64,000 nucleotides of DNA from Aridibaculum aurantiacum (GCF_017355875.1 NZ_JAFEWC010000001.1:1302001-1366000), one strand, 5' to 3'; counted from the stretch's first letter, positions 1-9,032 are shown. The notes: a model not told the origin generated them from the letters alone. Numbers and translations: made by a program.

Positions 1-1
1 T

Positions 2-103
2 GAAATCGAAAGTGAAGTGAAAGGAACTATTGTAAAGGTGCTTGTAGATGATGCAAGCCCTGTAGAGTACGACCAGCCTTTGTTCCTGGTTGAACCTGCA
101 TAA
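2..103 (+). CDS. accB: Acetyl-CoA carboxylase biotin carboxyl carrier protein, C-terminal end (partial)
   Basis: The window opens inside this gene; 33 codons and the stop are present. The residues read as the last strands of a biotinyl domain (EIESEVKGTIVKV followed by a short acidic loop, then DQPLFLVEPA and stop), the piece that normally follows the biotinylated MKM lysine. BCCP carries carboxybiotin between the biotin carboxylase and carboxyltransferase parts of acetyl-CoA carboxylase in fatty acid synthesis. The biotin lysine itself lies upstream of the window. The gene directly downstream is accC, the usual accB-accC pair, which supports the call. Confidence 0.85.
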   Translation, partial: EIESEVKGTIVKVLVDDASPVEYDQPLFLVEPA

Positions 104-244
104 GAAGTGGTAGTTCAAAAGTTCCAGTGGAGCTTTTGCCTACAACAATTATCAATGTGTAGTAACAATAGCGGGCAAGAATAATTTCATGAATAAGTAC
201 TGGTGGTTCTTTTATCCCTTAAACCATCAGCCAATAATTGTCAT

Positions 245-1582
245 ATGTTCAAAAAAATATTGATAGCAAACAGGGGTGAAATAGCACTGCGTGTTATTCG
301 CACCTGTCGCGAAATGGGTATAAAAACAGTTGCTGTTTATTCAACAGCAGATAAGGATAGTCTTCATGTAAAATTTGCCGATGAAGCTGTTTGCATTGGC
401 AAACCTCAAAGCAGCGAGTCTTATTTAAACATTCCTCATATAATGGCTGCGGCGGAGATTACTAACGCAGATGCCATTCACCCAGGTTATGGTTTCCTTG
501 CAGAAAATGCAAAGTTCTCTCAGATATGTGCCGACCACGGGATCAAGTTTATAGGACCTACTCCTGATATGATCAGCAAGATGGGAGACAAGATAACTGC
601 CAAAGAAACCATGATAAAAGCCGGAGTACCTGTGGTACCTGGTGGAGAAGGTTTGCTTGAGACAGTAGAAGAGGCTAAGGCATTAGCCAAAGAAATAGGA
701 TACCCGGTGATACTGAAAGCTACTGCCGGTGGTGGTGGTAAAGGTATGCGTGTGGTAAATGAAGAGAGTGAATTAGAGAAAGCTTACACTACTGCCCGTA
801 CCGAAGCTGGTGCATCATTTAAGAATGATGGCATCTACATGGAGAAATTCGTGGAAGAGCCAAGGCATATAGAGATACAGGTAGCAGGCGACCAGTATGG
901 AAACGTGTGTCACCTTAGCGAACGTGATTGTTCCATTCAGCGTCGTCATCAGAAACTGGTTGAAGAAAGTCCTTCACCTTTTATGACACCAGAACTGCGT
1001 CATGCAATGGGTGAAGCTGCCATCAAAGCTGCTTCAGCTATCAACTACGAGAGTGTTGGTACAATTGAGTTCCTGGTGGACAAGCACCGCAATTTCTACT
1101 TCATGGAAATGAACACACGTATACAGGTGGAGCATTGCGTAACCGAAGAGGTGATCAACTATGACCTAATCAAGGAACAAATCAAAATAGCGGGTGGTGA
1201 GCGTTTGACAGGTAGAAATTATGAACCGCAAATGCATGCTATCGAATGTAGAATAAATGCCGAAGATCCATACAATGACTTTCGTCCTAGTCCTGGCAGA
1301 ATTACTGTATTGAACCAACCAGGCGGACACGGAGTGCGTGTTGATAGCCATGTTTACGCAGGCTATGTTATTCCTCCTTTTTACGATAGTATGATTGGTA
1401 AATTGATTGCGGTTGCACAAACTCGTGAAGAAGCTATCAATACCATGTACCGTGCACTTAGCGAGTATGTTATAGAAGGTATCAAAACCACTATACCATT
1501 CCATCTTCAGCTTATGCAAAACGAAGATTTCAGGAAAGGTAATTTCACTACCAAGTTCCTTGACACCTTTAAGCTTCAGTAA
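245..1582 (+). CDS. accC: Acetyl-CoA carboxylase, biotin carboxylase subunit
   Basis: Encodes 445 residues, the normal AccC length. It carries the ATP-dependent carboxylation of biotin on BCCP. The N-terminus [17 protein letters not shown] is the family signature; the ATP-grasp region has the glycine-rich loop GGGGKGMR (near residue 165) and the metal/biotin site [15 protein letters not shown] (near 288). An in-frame ATG 42 bases upstream (203) adds residues with no family counterpart, so the ATG at 245 is preferred. It lies 141 bases after accB and is closed by a hairpin terminator at 1604, so the accB-accC transcript probably ends here. Confidence 0.96.
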   Translation: MFKKILIANRGEIALRVIRTCREMGIKTVAVYSTADKDSLHVKFADEAVCIGKPQSSESYLNIPHIMAAAEITNADAIHPGYGFLAENAKFSQICADHGIKFIGPTPDMISKMGDKITAKETMIKAGVPVVPGGEGLLETVEEAKALAKEIGYPVILKATAGGGGKGMRVVNEESELEKAYTTARTEAGASFKNDGIYMEKFVEEPRHIEIQVAGDQYGNVCHLSERDCSIQRRHQKLVEESPSPFMTPELRHAMGEAAIKAASAINYESVGTIEFLVDKHRNFYFMEMNTRIQVEHCVTEEVINYDLIKEQIKIAGGERLTGRNYEPQMHAIECRINAEDPYNDFRPSPGRITVLNQPGGHGVRVDSHVYAGYVIPPFYDSMIGKLIAVAQTREEAINTMYRALSEYVIEGIKTTIPFHLQLMQNEDFRKGNFTTKFLDTFKLQ

Positions 1583-1603
1583 CAAAGCTTTTATAATAGA
1601 AGT

Positions 1604-1630
1604 AACCCATGCCCAAAAGGCGTGGGTTTT
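1604..1630 (+). terminator. Rho-independent terminator after accC
   Basis: A stem AACCCATGCC / GGCGTGGGTT (one G-T wobble) with a 4-base CAAA-type loop is followed by a short T run. It sits 22 bases after the accC stop codon. A GTG at 1622 that could open the next reading frame lies inside the stem, which argues for the later ATG at 1664. Confidence 0.7.
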
Positions 1631-1663
1631 ATATTTGTCCTGGAAGCATTTGAAGAAACATTC

Positions 1664-3184
1664 ATGATCTTTTTAGATGAAAGCAAAAGTTTGAGAGTAG
1701 ATATTCTTCTTTTTTTAATATGTATTTTATCTTTAGTTGTTGCCTTTGTTTCTTCTTCACCAAAACGTCCGGTTATGACCAAAGACTTCGCTGCCGATGC
1801 ACCAGGGGTTGCAGATTTGGCTGCTCCTATAGAACAAAAATCACGTATCACTATTATAGATACATTAAGAGGTATCGCTTTATTAGGCATCCTGCTAATG
1901 AATATCCCATATTTTGGTATGCCCCACCAGCTGGCGGAAAACCTGGATATACGTGGCGAATATTCAGGTCCTAATTACCATACATGGTGGATCGTTACCA
2001 CTGGTTTTGAAGGTACCATGCGTGGTTTGTTCTCTATCTTGTTTGGAGCCGGTGCTATATTAATGATTTCACGGCTTGAGCAAAAGAAGGATGGACTTAA
2101 TCCCGCTGATTTTTACTACAGGAGGCTGATATGGCTGATGCTTTTTGGCGTAGTCAATGCATTTATTTTCTTGTGGCCCGGCGATATTCTCTATGGCTAT
2201 GCGCTCTGCGGCTTGTTCCTGTTTCCCTTCAGAAACCTGCGTGCTAAACATCTCCTGTTATATAGTTTGCTTTTCTTAACCATAGCTACCACCAGGAGAA
2301 CGCTTGAGAGGGTAGCGCTACTAGAGACGAAGCAGCAGGCTGAACAAGCAATTCAATTTGAAAAACAAAACAAAAAGGTAAGTGAAGAGCTGGCCGCGGC
2401 CAAAGGAGAATGGGAGCAAAGGCAGGAAAAGATGAACATTGATAACCTACGGAAGGAAGTGGAAAAGGAAAAGGCGGAAATGCAAAAAGGCTACTTCAGC
2501 ATCATGTCGCACCTCAAGCCACTGAATATGAAGTTTGAGAGCAGTAAGTTTTATAACATGATCTTCTACGACATCATGATATTCTTGTTCCTGGGAATGG
2601 CTTTATATAAAATGGGCGTATTAACTGGTAAGCGTTCTACACGTGCTTACGCTTTGATGCTGTTGATCGGATATGGCTGCGGTCTATCACTGGCATATTA
2701 TCTCAACCGTACAGCAGTAGACCTGCGTTTCAACCAGGTGCTGATATTCGAGAAACTTCCAGTTGATCTTTACCAGTTCAAAAGGATATTTCTCTGCTTT
2801 GGTCACATTGGAACGGTGATGCTGTTGTATAAGAAGCAGGTAGCAAGCTGGTTGCTAAGGGTACTTTCAAAAGTGGGACAAATGGCTTTTTCAAATTACC
2901 TGATGCAAAGCCTCATTTGCACATTCATTTTCTACGGTCATGGCTTACGCTGGTTTGGCGAGTTTGAGCGTTATCAACTTTACCTGGTTGTAGCAGGTGT
3001 GTGGGTTTTCCAAATAGCTTTCAGCAATATTTGGTTGAACTACTTTAGGTTCGGCCCTTTTGAGTGGGCCTGGAGGAGCCTGACCTACTGGAGAAGGCAG
3101 CCTATGCGAAAAGATCTGCCGGCTATCACAGAAGCTCCATCAATCATTGTAAACAAAGCTAAAACAGAAGAGCACCCGGTGTAG
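1664..3184 (+). CDS. DUF418 family membrane protein with a coiled-coil insertion
   Basis: Encodes 506 residues of unknown function. After a short hydrophobic N-terminal helix the signature RITIIDTLRGIALLGILLMN begins the DUF418 part (related to the heparan-alpha-glucosaminide acetyltransferase/acyltransferase-like membrane family). Several transmembrane helices follow, and the C-terminal third (GQMAFSNYLMQSLI, then repeated hydrophobic segments and FGPFEWAWRSLTYW) is the DUF418 domain proper. About residues 225-285 form a highly charged, K/E/Q-rich segment predicted by eye to be a coiled coil, placed between membrane helices. The ATG at 1664 is chosen because the alternative GTG overlaps a terminator. 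It is monocistronic, between two terminators. Substrate unknown. Confidence 0.85.
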   Translation: MIFLDESKSLRVDILLFLICILSLVVAFVSSSPKRPVMTKDFAADAPGVADLAAPIEQKSRITIIDTLRGIALLGILLMNIPYFGMPHQLAENLDIRGEYSGPNYHTWWIVTTGFEGTMRGLFSILFGAGAILMISRLEQKKDGLNPADFYYRRLIWLMLFGVVNAFIFLWPGDILYGYALCGLFLFPFRNLRAKHLLLYSLLFLTIATTRRTLERVALLETKQQAEQAIQFEKQNKKVSEELAAAKGEWEQRQEKMNIDNLRKEVEKEKAEMQKGYFSIMSHLKPLNMKFESSKFYNMIFYDIMIFLFLGMALYKMGVLTGKRSTRAYALMLLIGYGCGLSLAYYLNRTAVDLRFNQVLIFEKLPVDLYQFKRIFLCFGHIGTVMLLYKKQVASWLLRVLSKVGQMAFSNYLMQSLICTFIFYGHGLRWFGEFERYQLYLVVAGVWVFQIAFSNIWLNYFRFGPFEWAWRSLTYWRRQPMRKDLPAITEAPSIIVNKAKTEEHPV

Positions 3185-3197
3185 GGTGCTCTTTCTT
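3169..3197 (+). terminator. Hairpin terminator overlapping the DUF418 stop codon
   Basis: AGAGCACCC and GGGTGCTCT form a 9-bp perfect stem around a 6-base loop, followed by TTTCTT. The stop codon of the DUF418 gene lies in the loop and first base of the right arm. It separates the convergent DUF418 and hisS genes. Confidence 0.65.
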
Positions 3198-4557
3198 ATT
3201 GCCAGCTCATTTCTACTAATTCATTAAGCGGTACGGTTTGCTGTTCTCCTTTTGCCAGGTTTTTCACAACAGCCGTTCCGTCTTCTAATTCCTTGCTGCC
3301 AATCATTACAGCGTAGGTTATGCCTTTTTTATCGGCATATTTAAATTGCTTATCAAACTTCGACTGCTCGTGGTAGAGCTCGCAACGTATGCCTTTGCCG
3401 CGAAGTTGCTGCATCAGTTCAAAGGCTTTCCTGCTTTCGTTTCGACCCAGGTTAAAAAACAACACCTGCGTGCCTGACTGAACAGCTGCCGGGAACAGCT
3501 GCAGCTCCTCCATCACATCATAGATCCTGTCTACGCCAAAGCTGATTCCTACACCGGGTACATTAGGTACACCAAACAAGCCTGTAAGATCATCATATCG
3601 GCCGCCGCCACCAATGCTACCCATCTGCACGCCTTTGGCCTGTATTTCGAAGATTGTACCAGTATAGTAATTCAGCCCACGAGCCAACGTAAAGTCGGTA
3701 ACCAGCTGTGTATTGTTTGGCAGCCAACCCAGCAGGAACTGTAATTCTTCTATTCCTTTCTGCCCAAGCTGTGTTCCACCAATGAGTGCTTGCAGTTTCG
3801 CCAGGCGCTCTGCATTGTCGTTTCCTTCTATCAGCAGGTATTGTTCTATCACCTTCACCTGTTCTTCATTCAGACCCCGCTGAACTAGTTCTTCCTTTAC
3901 TTTTTCAATACCTATTTTATCAAGCTTGTCAATGGCTATGGTAATGTCCATCATCTTTTCAGCACCACCACATACCTCGGCAAGTGCTGCCAGTATCTTC
4001 CGGTTGTTGATGCGTATTTCCACATCAATACCCAGCTGGGAAAACACCTGGCTGTAAATACTGGTAAGTTCCACCTCGTTCACCAGGCTATTACTGCCTA
4101 CCACATCTGCATCGCATTGGTAAAATTCGCGGTAGCGCCCTTTTTGAGGCCTATCAGCGCGCCATACCGGTTGTATCTGGTATCGCTTAAACGGCAGTGT
4201 AAGCTGCCCGTGGTTCATCGCTACATAACGTGCAAAAGGAATAGTAAGATCATAACGCAGCGCTCTTTCTGTAATGCCTTTGATGCTTTTGCCCTGCAAC
4301 ACTTTTTCAAAATCAGCCTTCACCTGTTCGTGTTTGGCTGCATTGTCCAAGCCGTTGTTCAGTATTTTAAAGATCAGCTTGTCGCCCTCTTCGCCATACT
4401 TTCCCATCAGCGTGTCCAGGTTTTCCATCGCTGGTGTTTCAAGAGGTTGGAAGCCATAGAGCTCAAACACATTCCTGATGGTGTCGAAAATATATTTACG
4501 CTTGCGTACTACGTCAGCAGAAAAATCCCTCGTTCCTTGTGGTAATCCCGGTTTCAA
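3196..4557 (-). CDS. hisS: Histidyl-tRNA synthetase
   Basis: Encodes 453 residues and charges tRNA-His. Read from a TTG start, the N-terminus is MKPGLPQGTRDF, the canonical opening of class II HisRS; upstream ATG codons would add about 57 bases of atypical sequence overlapping the preceding gene, so the TTG at 4557 is preferred. Class II motif 2 is visible as RPQKGRYREFYQCD (near residue 115), and the histidine-binding motif as LARGLNYYTGTIFE. A C-terminal anticodon-binding domain ends the protein (QVLFFNLG through the end). It starts 8 bases after the stop codon of the phosphatase gene upstream, so the two are probably cotranscribed. Confidence 0.95.
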   Translation of the reverse strand: MKPGLPQGTRDFSADVVRKRKYIFDTIRNVFELYGFQPLETPAMENLDTLMGKYGEEGDKLIFKILNNGLDNAAKHEQVKADFEKVLQGKSIKGITERALRYDLTIPFARYVAMNHGQLTLPFKRYQIQPVWRADRPQKGRYREFYQCDADVVGSNSLVNEVELTSIYSQVFSQLGIDVEIRINNRKILAALAEVCGGAEKMMDITIAIDKLDKIGIEKVKEELVQRGLNEEQVKVIEQYLLIEGNDNAERLAKLQALIGGTQLGQKGIEELQFLLGWLPNNTQLVTDFTLARGLNYYTGTIFEIQAKGVQMGSIGGGGRYDDLTGLFGVPNVPGVGISFGVDRIYDVMEELQLFPAAVQSGTQVLFFNLGRNESRKAFELMQQLRGKGIRCELYHEQSKFDKQFKYADKKGITYAVMIGSKELEDGTAVVKNLAKGEQQTVPLNELVEMSWQ

Positions 4558-4565
4558 ATTATGAG

Positions 4566-5039
4566 TTATGAGATGTGAGATAAGATTGTGTACTTGGAAA
4601 TGATGGCATCGCATGCTTTGTTGATCATGGCGTAAACCTCGTGGTAGCCTTCTTCGCCGCCATACCACGGGTCGGGAACTTCCATGTTCTTTCCCTGGTA
4701 AACTTCATTCATCAGCATATCCACTTTTGATGGATCCCATTTGCTGCCAAAGATGCGTTTAGCCTCACGAAGATTTTCGCGGTCCATCACGTATATTTTT
4801 TCGAAGCGGTCAATGTCATTTGGCTCCAGTTGCCTGCATACCTGGTCGCAGATATCAAAACCGTTGATCTTCGCTATCTTCTGCGAAAGCTTGTGTGGAG
4901 GGCAGCCGGGCTGATGTCCTGAAGTGCCTGCGCTATCGATCGTCCATTGCAAACCTGCCTGCAAAACCTTGTGCCTCAAAACACCCTCTGCCAAAGGACT
5001 GCGGCAAATATTGCCAAGGCAAACCATCAAAATTTTCAT
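4566..5039 (-). CDS. Low-molecular-weight protein-tyrosine phosphatase
   Basis: Encodes 157 residues, full length for the family. The catalytic P-loop CLGNICRSP (C-x5-R-S) lies at residues 7-15 right after the first strand, and the general-acid loop is VPDPWYGG near residue 120. Such enzymes hydrolyse phosphotyrosine on proteins, or in some bacteria arginine phosphate. The ATG at 5039 gives the standard start MKILMVCLGNICRSP; a longer frame upstream reads into non-coding sequence. The gene runs directly into hisS with an 8-base gap. No partner tyrosine kinase is in view, so the target is unknown. Confidence 0.93.
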   Translation of the reverse strand: MKILMVCLGNICRSPLAEGVLRHKVLQAGLQWTIDSAGTSGHQPGCPPHKLSQKIAKINGFDICDQVCRQLEPNDIDRFEKIYVMDRENLREAKRIFGSKWDPSKVDMLMNEVYQGKNMEVPDPWYGGEEGYHEVYAMINKACDAIISKYTILSHIS

Positions 5040-5143
5040 GGGCGCAAAGATAAGGAGGATAGAGTAGCCGCTGGTGATGGCGAGCCTGCTGATGTGCATT
5101 AGAAGTTTTAGGTAACCAGCATTTGATCTATGATCAGCATTAG

Positions 5144-5160
5144 TTGCGTCGCACACTTGT
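5144..5160 (+). repeat. Dispersed 17-bp repeat, copy 1
   Basis: The 17-mer TTGCGTCGCACACTTGT occurs here and again, exactly, at 13565-13581 (same strand) and 33560-33576 (opposite strand). All three copies are intergenic, near gene starts or ends, and each has CAGCAT within 30 bases on its 5' side. Here it lies between the phosphatase start and the SRPBCC gene end. Confidence 0.8.
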
Positions 5161-5202
5161 GCTGTAGATGCTATATTAACCCGGTTGAGGATGTAGCAGC
5201 GT

Positions 5203-5628
5203 TTACTTATTCTCTACATGGTTTTTTAATGCTGTACCCAATATATATTTCCAGCCTTCGTGGAAGTTATTGGTGGCAAACGCTGGCCCATGATGAGCAA
5301 TCAGCTCCAGTCCTTCATGTGTTAGCTTCACACGTGTTTTATCACCTTCTTCATAAAGTTCCCATGTTACATATGTCTGCTCCTCTTGTCCTTCGTACTG
5401 CCAGCTATGACGCAGCTTCTGCTTATCCACCACTTCAATTATGGTGCATAAATGAAGAAATGTTTGTTGTTCGTCTCCACCGGTAAAGGTGAAATGAAAA
5501 CCTGCTTCCGGTTTAAATTCATCTACTTCAAAATACCACTGCTTCATTTGTGCTTTATCAGTAAGGGCTTGCCATATACGGGAAGCAGGTGCATCAACAA
5601 CTTGTTCTATTACGAATGGTGGAAGCAT
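5203..5628 (-). CDS. SRPBCC (START-like, AHSA1-type) domain protein
   Basis: Encodes 141 residues. The layout is that of the AHSA1/SRPBCC helix-grip fold: an opening strand (FVIEQVVDAPASRIWQALTD), the W-containing helix motif MKQWYF, and a C-terminal long helix (NNFHEGWKYILGTALKNHVENK) with the typical GW near the end. These small proteins bind hydrophobic ligands; the exact role cannot be read from sequence. It is followed by a 163-base gap containing the dispersed 17-bp repeat and then the phosphatase-hisS pair on the same strand. Confidence 0.85.
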   Translation of the reverse strand: MLPPFVIEQVVDAPASRIWQALTDKAQMKQWYFEVDEFKPEAGFHFTFTGGDEQQTFLHLCTIIEVVDKQKLRHSWQYEGQEEQTYVTWELYEEGDKTRVKLTHEGLELIAHHGPAFATNNFHEGWKYILGTALKNHVENK

Positions 5629-5691
5629 GTAGTTTTTGTTTGAAGGATCAATTGATATGATACGCTGTTAAAAGATATAAATCTCATTGCA

Positions 5692-5726
5692 TTAAAAAAG
5701 CCCCAAATGAAAATCAATTGGGGCTT
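5692..5726 (-). terminator. Rho-independent terminator after mdh
   Basis: Read on the minus strand, AAGCCCCAA and TTGGGGCTT form a 9-bp stem around an 11-base loop, followed by a run of six T. It lies 20 bases beyond the mdh stop codon, as expected for the end of that transcript. Confidence 0.8.
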
Positions 5727-5745
5727 GTTAACTATACGAAATGAA

Positions 5746-6675
5746 TTAAAGTGTCTTCAACACATCGTTCATGCTTCTTACTGCATCTGCACTTTTATTG
5801 AATGCTTCCTGCTCTTGTTCATTCAGTTTGTAATCCACGATCTTTTCCCATCCGTTGCGGCCAATTACAACCGGCACGCCCAGGCAAATATCATTCTGAC
5901 CATATTCACCTTCCAGGCTTACGCAGCAGGCAAACAAACGTTTCTCATCGCGAACAATGCTTTCTACCAATGCAGCTCCGGCAGCACCTGGTGCATACCA
6001 TGCACTTGTTCCAATAAGTTTAGTAAGAGTAGCGCCACCAACCATAGTATCGCTTACTACTTTTTGTTGTTGCTCCTCGCTCAGGAACTGGCTTACCGGA
6101 ACGCTGTTCCATGTAGCATAGCGGATAAGAGGGATCATAGTTGTATCACCATGTCCGCCAATAACCACAGCATTCAGATCGTTAGGGCTGCAGTTAAGCG
6201 CCTGGCTCAGGTAGCATTTAAAACGAGCACTATCAAGAATACCACCCATACCGATGATGCGGTGCTTAGGCAAACCACTGCTTTGCAATGCAAGCATGGT
6301 CATAGTATCCATTGGGTTAGAAATAACAATGATGATAGCCTCCGGGGAATGCTTCAAAATATTTTCAGTCACACCTTTCACAATAGAAGCATTGGTACCA
6401 ATCAGCTCTTCGCGGGTCATACCTGGTTTACGAGGAATACCCGAAGTGATAACTACTACATCACTTCCTGCAGTTTTAGAATAGTCGTTGGTACTACCGG
6501 TGATGCGGGTGTCAAAACCAAGCAGCGCAGCGGTTTGAGTAAGATCAAGCGCTTTACCTTCTGCCAGACCTTCTTTGATGTCAAGTATCACTAATTCTTC
6601 AGCCAGTTCTTTGCGCGCAATGTTATCCGCACAGGTTGCGCCTACTGCGCCAGCACCTACTACTGTAATTTTCAT
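5746..6675 (-). CDS. mdh: Malate dehydrogenase
   Basis: Encodes 309 residues, the usual length of the LDH-like MDH of Bacteroidota. It interconverts malate and oxaloacetate with NAD in the TCA cycle. The Rossmann loop GAGAVGATCA is at residues 7-16, the substrate arginine loop reads GIPRKPGMTREEL, and the catalytic histidine region is VIGGHGDTTMIPL. The start at 6675 (MKITVVGAGAVGA) matches the family; a frame extension of 14 codons upstream is unlike it. Single gene with its own terminator. Confidence 0.96.
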   Translation of the reverse strand: MKITVVGAGAVGATCADNIARKELAEELVILDIKEGLAEGKALDLTQTAALLGFDTRITGSTNDYSKTAGSDVVVITSGIPRKPGMTREELIGTNASIVKGVTENILKHSPEAIIIVISNPMDTMTMLALQSSGLPKHRIIGMGGILDSARFKCYLSQALNCSPNDLNAVVIGGHGDTTMIPLIRYATWNSVPVSQFLSEEQQQKVVSDTMVGGATLTKLIGTSAWYAPGAAGAALVESIVRDEKRLFACCVSLEGEYGQNDICLGVPVVIGRNGWEKIVDYKLNEQEQEAFNKSADAVRSMNDVLKTL

Positions 6676-6766
6676 TGTAATGAAAGGTTTATAATTGAAG
6701 AAAATAAATTTGTGCAAATGTAGGGGAAGGCATTTTTAAATAGGATGGGAAGTTGAGCAGGGTTTA

Positions 6767-6846
6767 GTTGATTAGTCGACAAGTTGATAAGTGATAAGTT
6801 GATAAGTAATACCTATTAACCTATCAACCTTTCAACTTATCAACTC
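6767..6846. repeat. GTTGATAAGTTGAT-type simple repeat with inverted halves
   Basis: Units of about 7-10 bases resembling GTTGATAAG run in one direction (6767-6806), then the complementary TATCAACCT/CAACTTATCAAC units follow (6812-6846). The two halves can fold on each other into an imperfect long hairpin. Similar patches lie at 17313-17464 (also inverted) and 32805-32887 (one orientation only). It occupies the gap between mdh and the thioredoxin-like gene. Confidence 0.75.
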
Positions 6847-6851
6847 CTTGC

Positions 6852-7376
6852 TCACTTTACCAATCGAAGCAACTCCTCCCAATCAATACCTTTTTCGTAA
6901 GCTTTCAAAAAGTTTCCTTTCTTATCGTACAGCGCAGAAAAGGGTGTGAACTTTACCCTATAGAAACGTGTTATGGTGCGTTGTGCATCGCGGCCGATCC
7001 TTACATTTCTAAAACGTTCCAGTTTATAATGGTCAGCAAACTTTTTCATTTCATCAAACTCCCTGCTGGTAGCCATTACGATCTGCAGGTTTTTCAGGCT
7101 GTTCATTTTTCCGATCATCTCTTCTGTCTCTATCATGCAATGGCCGCAGTCGGGGCTGAAGTATAACAGCAATACAGGTTTGTTTTCTTGCAACTGGCTT
7201 TTGCTAAACCAACTGCTGTCGGGTGTTTGAATGCTGAAAGTAGGCAGGTAAGGTATGCGGAGGTAAGGAGGAATAGTATCAGTATTGGCTTTTGCACGAT
7301 GATTATGCAAAGAATCAGATTGTCCATATCCTATGAAACTGCAAGCAAGTAAAAGTAAAATCATCGTTATCCTCAT
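6852..7376 (-). CDS. Exported thioredoxin-like (TlpA/ResA-type) protein
   Basis: Encodes 174 residues. The N-terminus MRITMILLLLACSFIGYGQ is a signal peptide, with a Cys at residue 11 that could be a weak lipobox. The thioredoxin fold follows: a strand PVLLLYFSPDCGHCM with the redox CxxC motif (CGHC, near residue 90) and a cis-proline region RVKFTPFSALYDKKGNFL. Such proteins act in the periplasm as thiol-disulfide reductases. The start at 7376 is preferred over an ATG 33 bases upstream because it places the hydrophobic segment at the N-terminus. No neighbouring cytochrome-maturation genes are present, so the redox partner is unknown. Confidence 0.85.
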   Translation of the reverse strand: MRITMILLLLACSFIGYGQSDSLHNHRAKANTDTIPPYLRIPYLPTFSIQTPDSSWFSKSQLQENKPVLLLYFSPDCGHCMIETEEMIGKMNSLKNLQIVMATSREFDEMKKFADHYKLERFRNVRIGRDAQRTITRFYRVKFTPFSALYDKKGNFLKAYEKGIDWEELLRLVK

Positions 7377-7479
7377 TCGGCTACATTTTATGATGTGATG
7401 CATATGCATGTAAAAGTAAGCCGGCCTGATTGTTATCAGTGTTTGCCGATAAGAAAAAAGTAGTTTCGCGGCGTATCAC

Positions 7480-7487
7480 TACTTTTG
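7480..7487 (+). promoter_or_regulatory. Bacteroidota -7 promoter element upstream of comA
   Basis: TACTTTTG matches the TAnnTTTG -7 element of the primary sigma factor of Bacteroidota. It ends 28 bases before the comA ATG. A TTG at the expected -33 distance is not seen, so only the -7 part is convincing. Confidence 0.5.
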
Positions 7488-7515
7488 CGCCACTTATACT
7501 AAAACTATTATTTTG

Positions 7516-8286
7516 ATGAATTTCAATCTAACCCAAATACCGCAAAGAGAAGCTAAGCCAAGAGATCGTGGATTAACCATGGTGATGGATAAAGGGTTGA
7601 GCATAAACGAAGCTAAGAACCTGATAAGCGTTGGTGGACCACATATCGATATTGTAAAACTTGGATTTGGTACTGCTTTCGTTACACCTAATTTAAGAGA
7701 GAAGATTGAAGTATACCAGCAGGCAGGGCTTCCGGTTTATTTTGGCGGAACTTTATTTGAAGCTTTTCTTATTCGCAACCAGTTTGAAGAATACATAGCA
7801 ATGGTGAAGGATTACAACATTCACCATATGGAAGTAAGTGATGGTTCTATCACTATACCGCATGCAGAAAAGTGTGGCTATATTGAAAAACTTACCAAAC
7901 ACGGAACTGTACTAAGTGAAGTTGGTAGTAAAGATGCTGCTCATATCATTCCTCCGTATAAGTGGATAGAACTTATGCGTGCTGAACTGGAGGCAGGATC
8001 ATCGTATGTGATTGCTGAAGCACGTGAAGCAGGTAATGTGGGTATATATCGCGGATCGGGTGAGGTGCGTGAGGGACTGGTACAGGAAATACTGACACAG
8101 ATACCGGAAGAAAAGATCATTTGGGAAGCGCCACAAAAAGCACAGCAGCTATACTTCCTTGAATTGATTGGCTGCAACGTAAATCTTGGAAATATTGCAC
8201 CTTCAGAAGTTATTCCTTTAGAGGCAATGCGTATTGGCTTACGTGGCGACACCTTCCATTTATACCTTACAAAAGAAAATGCATAG
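7516..8286 (+). CDS. comA: Phosphosulfolactate synthase (ComA family)
   Basis: Encodes 256 residues of a TIM-barrel enzyme of the ComA/PSL synthase family, which adds sulfite to phosphoenolpyruvate to give phosphosulfolactate. The family is recognised from PRDRGLTMVMDKGLS near the N-terminus, the KLGFGTAF strand, GGTLFEAF, ISDGS-like VSDGSITIP, and EAREAGNVGIYRGSGEVR. ComA is the first step of coenzyme M synthesis in methanogens; in Bacteroidota the product is probably sulfolactate or a sulfonolipid precursor (inference). The ATG at 7516 is used; a TTG immediately before it is unlikely. Its stop codon overlaps the aroE start by one base. No ComB or ComC gene is nearby. Confidence 0.88.
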   Translation: MNFNLTQIPQREAKPRDRGLTMVMDKGLSINEAKNLISVGGPHIDIVKLGFGTAFVTPNLREKIEVYQQAGLPVYFGGTLFEAFLIRNQFEEYIAMVKDYNIHHMEVSDGSITIPHAEKCGYIEKLTKHGTVLSEVGSKDAAHIIPPYKWIELMRAELEAGSSYVIAEAREAGNVGIYRGSGEVREGLVQEILTQIPEEKIIWEAPQKAQQLYFLELIGCNVNLGNIAPSEVIPLEAMRIGLRGDTFHLYLTKENA

Positions 8287-9032
8287 TGCGAAGATTCGGC
8301 CTCATAGGATTTCCATTATCACATAGTTTTTCACCTGCTTTTTTTGCAGATAAATTTCAGCGTGAAGGAATTACTGATGCCGTGTACGAAGCATTTCCAC
8401 TAGCCAATATTGAAGATCTAAAACAACTTCTGGCAGATAATCCCGGCATTGTTGGTTTAAATGTTACCATACCATACAAGAAAAAGGTCATTCGTTTTTT
8501 AACGGAAGGTAATGATGCAGTAAAGCAAACGGTAGCATGTAATTGCATCAAGATAAAAGATGGTAAGTTGTTTGGCTACAATACAGACATCATCGGGTTT
8601 CAGAAAAGTTTGATCCCGCATCTGCAGCCTCACCACAATAAAGCATTGATACTAGGTACAGGTGGAGCGGCGCAGGCTGTGGAGTATGTACTAAAGCAAC
8701 TAAACATCAGCTATGTATTTGTAAGCCGCAACAAAGTGGGCAAGGCAAACTGCATAAACTATTCTGATGTAAATGAAAGTTGGATGAGCATTTACAAACT
8801 GGTCATCAATACTACACCAGCGGGACAGTTTCCCAATATTGGTGAGTGTCCGCCTTTGCCTTATAAGTACATCACCAACCAACATTACTTTTACGATCTG
8901 TTGTATAATCCTGCAGAAACTTTGTTTCTAAAGCAGGCAAGGCAACAAGGAGCTATTGTAAAAAATGGAGAAGAGATGCTGCACTTACAGGCAGAGGAAA
9001 GTTGGAAAATATGGAATGATGAAACGAAATAA
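8286..9032 (+). CDS. aroE: Shikimate dehydrogenase
   Basis: Encodes 248 residues. It reduces 3-dehydroshikimate to shikimate with NADPH in aromatic amino acid synthesis. The shikimate-binding signature GFPLSHSFSPAFF is at residues 8-20, the catalytic-lysine region reads NVTIPYKKKVI, the NADP loop is LGTGGAAQAV, and the end of the domain has FYDLLYNPAETLFL. The start is a GTG sharing its G with the comA stop (TAGTG), so the two genes are translationally coupled. The downstream hairpin at 9052 ends the transcript. Slightly short relative to the 270-residue average, but all motifs are intact. Confidence 0.95.
   Translation: MRRFGLIGFPLSHSFSPAFFADKFQREGITDAVYEAFPLANIEDLKQLLADNPGIVGLNVTIPYKKKVIRFLTEGNDAVKQTVACNCIKIKDGKLFGYNTDIIGFQKSLIPHLQPHHNKALILGTGGAAQAVEYVLKQLNISYVFVSRNKVGKANCINYSDVNESWMSIYKLVINTTPAGQFPNIGECPPLPYKYITNQHYFYDLLYNPAETLFLKQARQQGAIVKNGEEMLHLQAEESWKIWNDETK

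Noticed and set aside
203-244. Longer N-terminus for accC
   Set aside because: Adds 14 residues without family counterpart; the ATG at 245 gives the canonical [12 protein letters not shown] start.
5707-6594. 295-codon open frame antisense to mdh
   Set aside because: mdh has all motifs and a terminator; the antisense product has no recognisable features.
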